Shown here: one piece after another, positions 4,988-6,151 of the stretch
Layout of the letters: each line of letters starts with the position of its first letter
Position numbering within the stretch: position 1 is the stretch's first letter
DNA from: Akkermansiaceae bacterium
Lineage (GTDB): Bacteria; Verrucomicrobiota; Verrucomicrobiia; Verrucomicrobiales; Akkermansiaceae
Direction: 5' to 3'
Assembly: GCA_903909905.1 (NCBI GenBank)
Contig: CAIVXP010000015.1
Span: 1-6,151, forward strand
DNA length: 6,151 bases
The notes under the pieces: generated by a model
Seen by the model: only the letters and a program-made list of their open reading frames with translations
Databases searched by the model: none
What the model was told of the DNA's origin: nothing
Made by a program: the position numbers and the translations under genes

Positions 4988-6151
4988 TCAAATTTTCGCA
5001 AGCACCTCGTCGAAGACGCCGAGCGTCTCATCCAGATCCGCCTCGGTGTGCGCGAGGCTCAAGAATCCGGTCTCATAAGGACTCGGAGCGAGATAGATCC
5101 CTTTCTCGAGGCAGCCCCAGAAGAATTTTTTGAACAGGTCGAGATCCTGCTTCATCACATCGGAGACATTGACGATTTCGCGGTCGGTGAAGAACAAACA
5201 GAACATCGATCCCACGCGGTTAATGCGGTGTGCGATGCCCCTCGCCCCCATCACGGCGCGCAGGCCATTCTCGAAATGCGCGCCAAGTTCCTCCAGCCGC
5301 GCAAAGCCCGATGGCTTTTCCAACTCGCGCAACTGCGCAAGCCCGGCAGCCATCGCCAGCGGATTCCCGGAAAGCGTGCCGGCTTGGTAGACCGGCCCGA
5401 GCGGCGCAAGAAAATCCATCACATCGGCACGACCGCCAAAGGCCCCGACCGGCAAACCACCACCAATCACTTTGCCGAAACAACTGAGGTCCGGCACGAT
5501 GCCCTCAATCCCCTGCACTCCCGCCTTGCCCAATCGGAAGCCGGTCATGACCTCATCAAAAATCAACAGTGCGCCGTGTTTTTTGGTGATCGATGAAAGC
5601 AGCTGCAAATACCCGGCACGCGGCAAAACCAAGCCGGCATTTGCAGGATACGACTCGACGATAATCGCCGCGATGTCCTCACCACATGCCGCGAAAAGTT
5701 TCTCCAACGCCTCGGGATCATTGTACGGCAGCACCAAGGTGTTCGATGCCACCGCGCGCGGCACACCCGCCGAGTCGGGCTCGCCATGCGTCAATGCACC
5801 CGAGCCCGCCGCGACCAGCAACGAATCGCTGTGGCCGTGATAACAACCGTCGAATTTCACGATCAAATCCCGCCCAGTGAAGCCGCGCGCCAAACGGATC
5901 GCCGACATGGTCGCCTCAGTGCCGGAGTTGCACATCCGCACTTTTTCCACCGATGGCACCCACTCGCAGACCTTGCGCGCCATCTCGACCTCGAAGGGAT
6001 TCGGGATGCCAAATGAAATCCCGCTCTTGGCGACCTCATGAATCGTGTTGGTGATCACCACCGGCGCATGACCCAAAATGTTCGGTCCCCACGAGCCGAT
6101 GTAATCAATGTAGCTCTTGCCATCGATGTCCTCAATCCGGCTGCCCGCCGC
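4988..6151 (-). CDS. hemL: Glutamate-1-semialdehyde 2,1-aminomutase, N-terminus missing
   Basis: HemL converts glutamate 1-semialdehyde to 5-aminolevulinate with pyridoxal/pyridoxamine phosphate, in the C5 route to haem. The visible 387 residues (numbered from the right edge) include DGKSYIDYIGSWGPNILGHA (10-29), NSGTEA (75-80), CYHGHSD (103-109), LLIFDEVMTGFR (195-206) with PLP-binding Asp199, GKVIGGGLPVGAFGG (226-240) with the Schiff-base Lys227, QAGTLSGNPLAMAAG (256-270) and a C-terminal SLAHTEADLD. The family is about 425-430 residues, so roughly 40 are beyond the edge. A TTG near 6076 is not the start, because conserved sequence continues upstream to the window end. One oddity is that the usual EPVAGN motif after VE reads ESYPAN (165-170), keeping Glu and Asn. 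All other catalytic landmarks are intact. The gene converges on the lipoprotein gene with seven bases between stops. Confidence 0.96.
   Translation of the reverse strand, partial: AAGSRIEDIDGKSYIDYIGSWGPNILGHAPVVITNTIHEVAKSGISFGIPNPFEVEMARKVCEWVPSVEKVRMCNSGTEATMSAIRLARGFTGRDLIVKFDGCYHGHSDSLLVAAGSGALTHGEPDSAGVPRAVASNTLVLPYNDPEALEKLFAACGEDIAAIIVESYPANAGLVLPRAGYLQLLSSITKKHGALLIFDEVMTGFRLGKAGVQGIEGIVPDLSCFGKVIGGGLPVGAFGGRADVMDFLAPLGPVYQAGTLSGNPLAMAAGLAQLRELEKPSGFARLEELGAHFENGLRAVMGARGIAHRINRVGSMFCLFFTDREIVNVSDVMKQDLDLFKKFFWGCLEKGIYLAPSPYETGFLSLAHTEADLDETLGVFDEVLAKI

Noticed and set aside
4465..5031. 188-codon minus-strand frame opposite the lipoprotein gene
   Set aside because: A mirror frame of a GC-rich coding sequence with no domain of its own; the sense strand carries every EEP motif.
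4892..5596. 234-codon plus-strand frame antisense to hemL
   Set aside because: Long, but it arises from codon bias opposite hemL. It resembles no protein family and overlaps the end of the lipoprotein gene.

Overview
The window reads as ordinary chromosomal DNA of a moderately high-GC Gram-negative bacterium. The best guess is a member of the Verrucomicrobiota. The reasons are the style of the partial alpha/beta hydrolase at the left edge, the mix of families, and the near absence of Shine-Dalgarno sequences before the starts. That assignment is my recognition, not a computed result. There are no RNA genes, insertion sequences, CRISPR arrays or phage genes that I can support.

Layout. At 1-220 (minus strand) is the N-terminal part of a MenH-like alpha/beta hydrolase, running off the left edge. 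A divergent control region (260-515) follows. It holds a good sigma-70-type promoter for the hydrolase, and an imperfect 41-bp dyad overlaps that promoter's -35 box. Then comes rhaT (516-1685, plus), an L-rhamnose/proton symporter. It faces a Tat-exported M15/DUF882 (YcbK/MepK-like) peptidoglycan peptidase (1784-2470, minus). A second divergent region (2471-2700) contains a 17-bp dyad and three TTCAC motifs spaced exactly 11 bp apart, the last of which is a consensus DnaA-box match. It leads into a PfkB-family 1-phosphofructokinase-type gene (2701-3651, plus). After 79 bp come tatA (3731-3943) and, five bases later, a lipoprotein of the endonuclease/exonuclease/phosphatase superfamily (3949-4980). 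The last gene is hemL (minus, stop at 4988), converging on the lipoprotein gene with seven bases between the stop codons and missing about 40 N-terminal residues beyond the right edge.

How the genes relate. They serve separate housekeeping and catabolic tasks: sugar uptake, sugar-phosphate phosphorylation, wall remodelling, protein export, envelope phosphoesterase/nuclease activity, and tetrapyrrole synthesis. The one visible functional link is that a protein with a twin-arginine signal (DUF882 peptidase) lies about 1.3 kb from tatA, which encodes a subunit of the machine that would export it. I see no convincing new multigene system. The most interesting signals are the two structured divergent promoter regions, the altered active-site-region motif in HemL, and the repeat-bearing loop inserted in RhaT.
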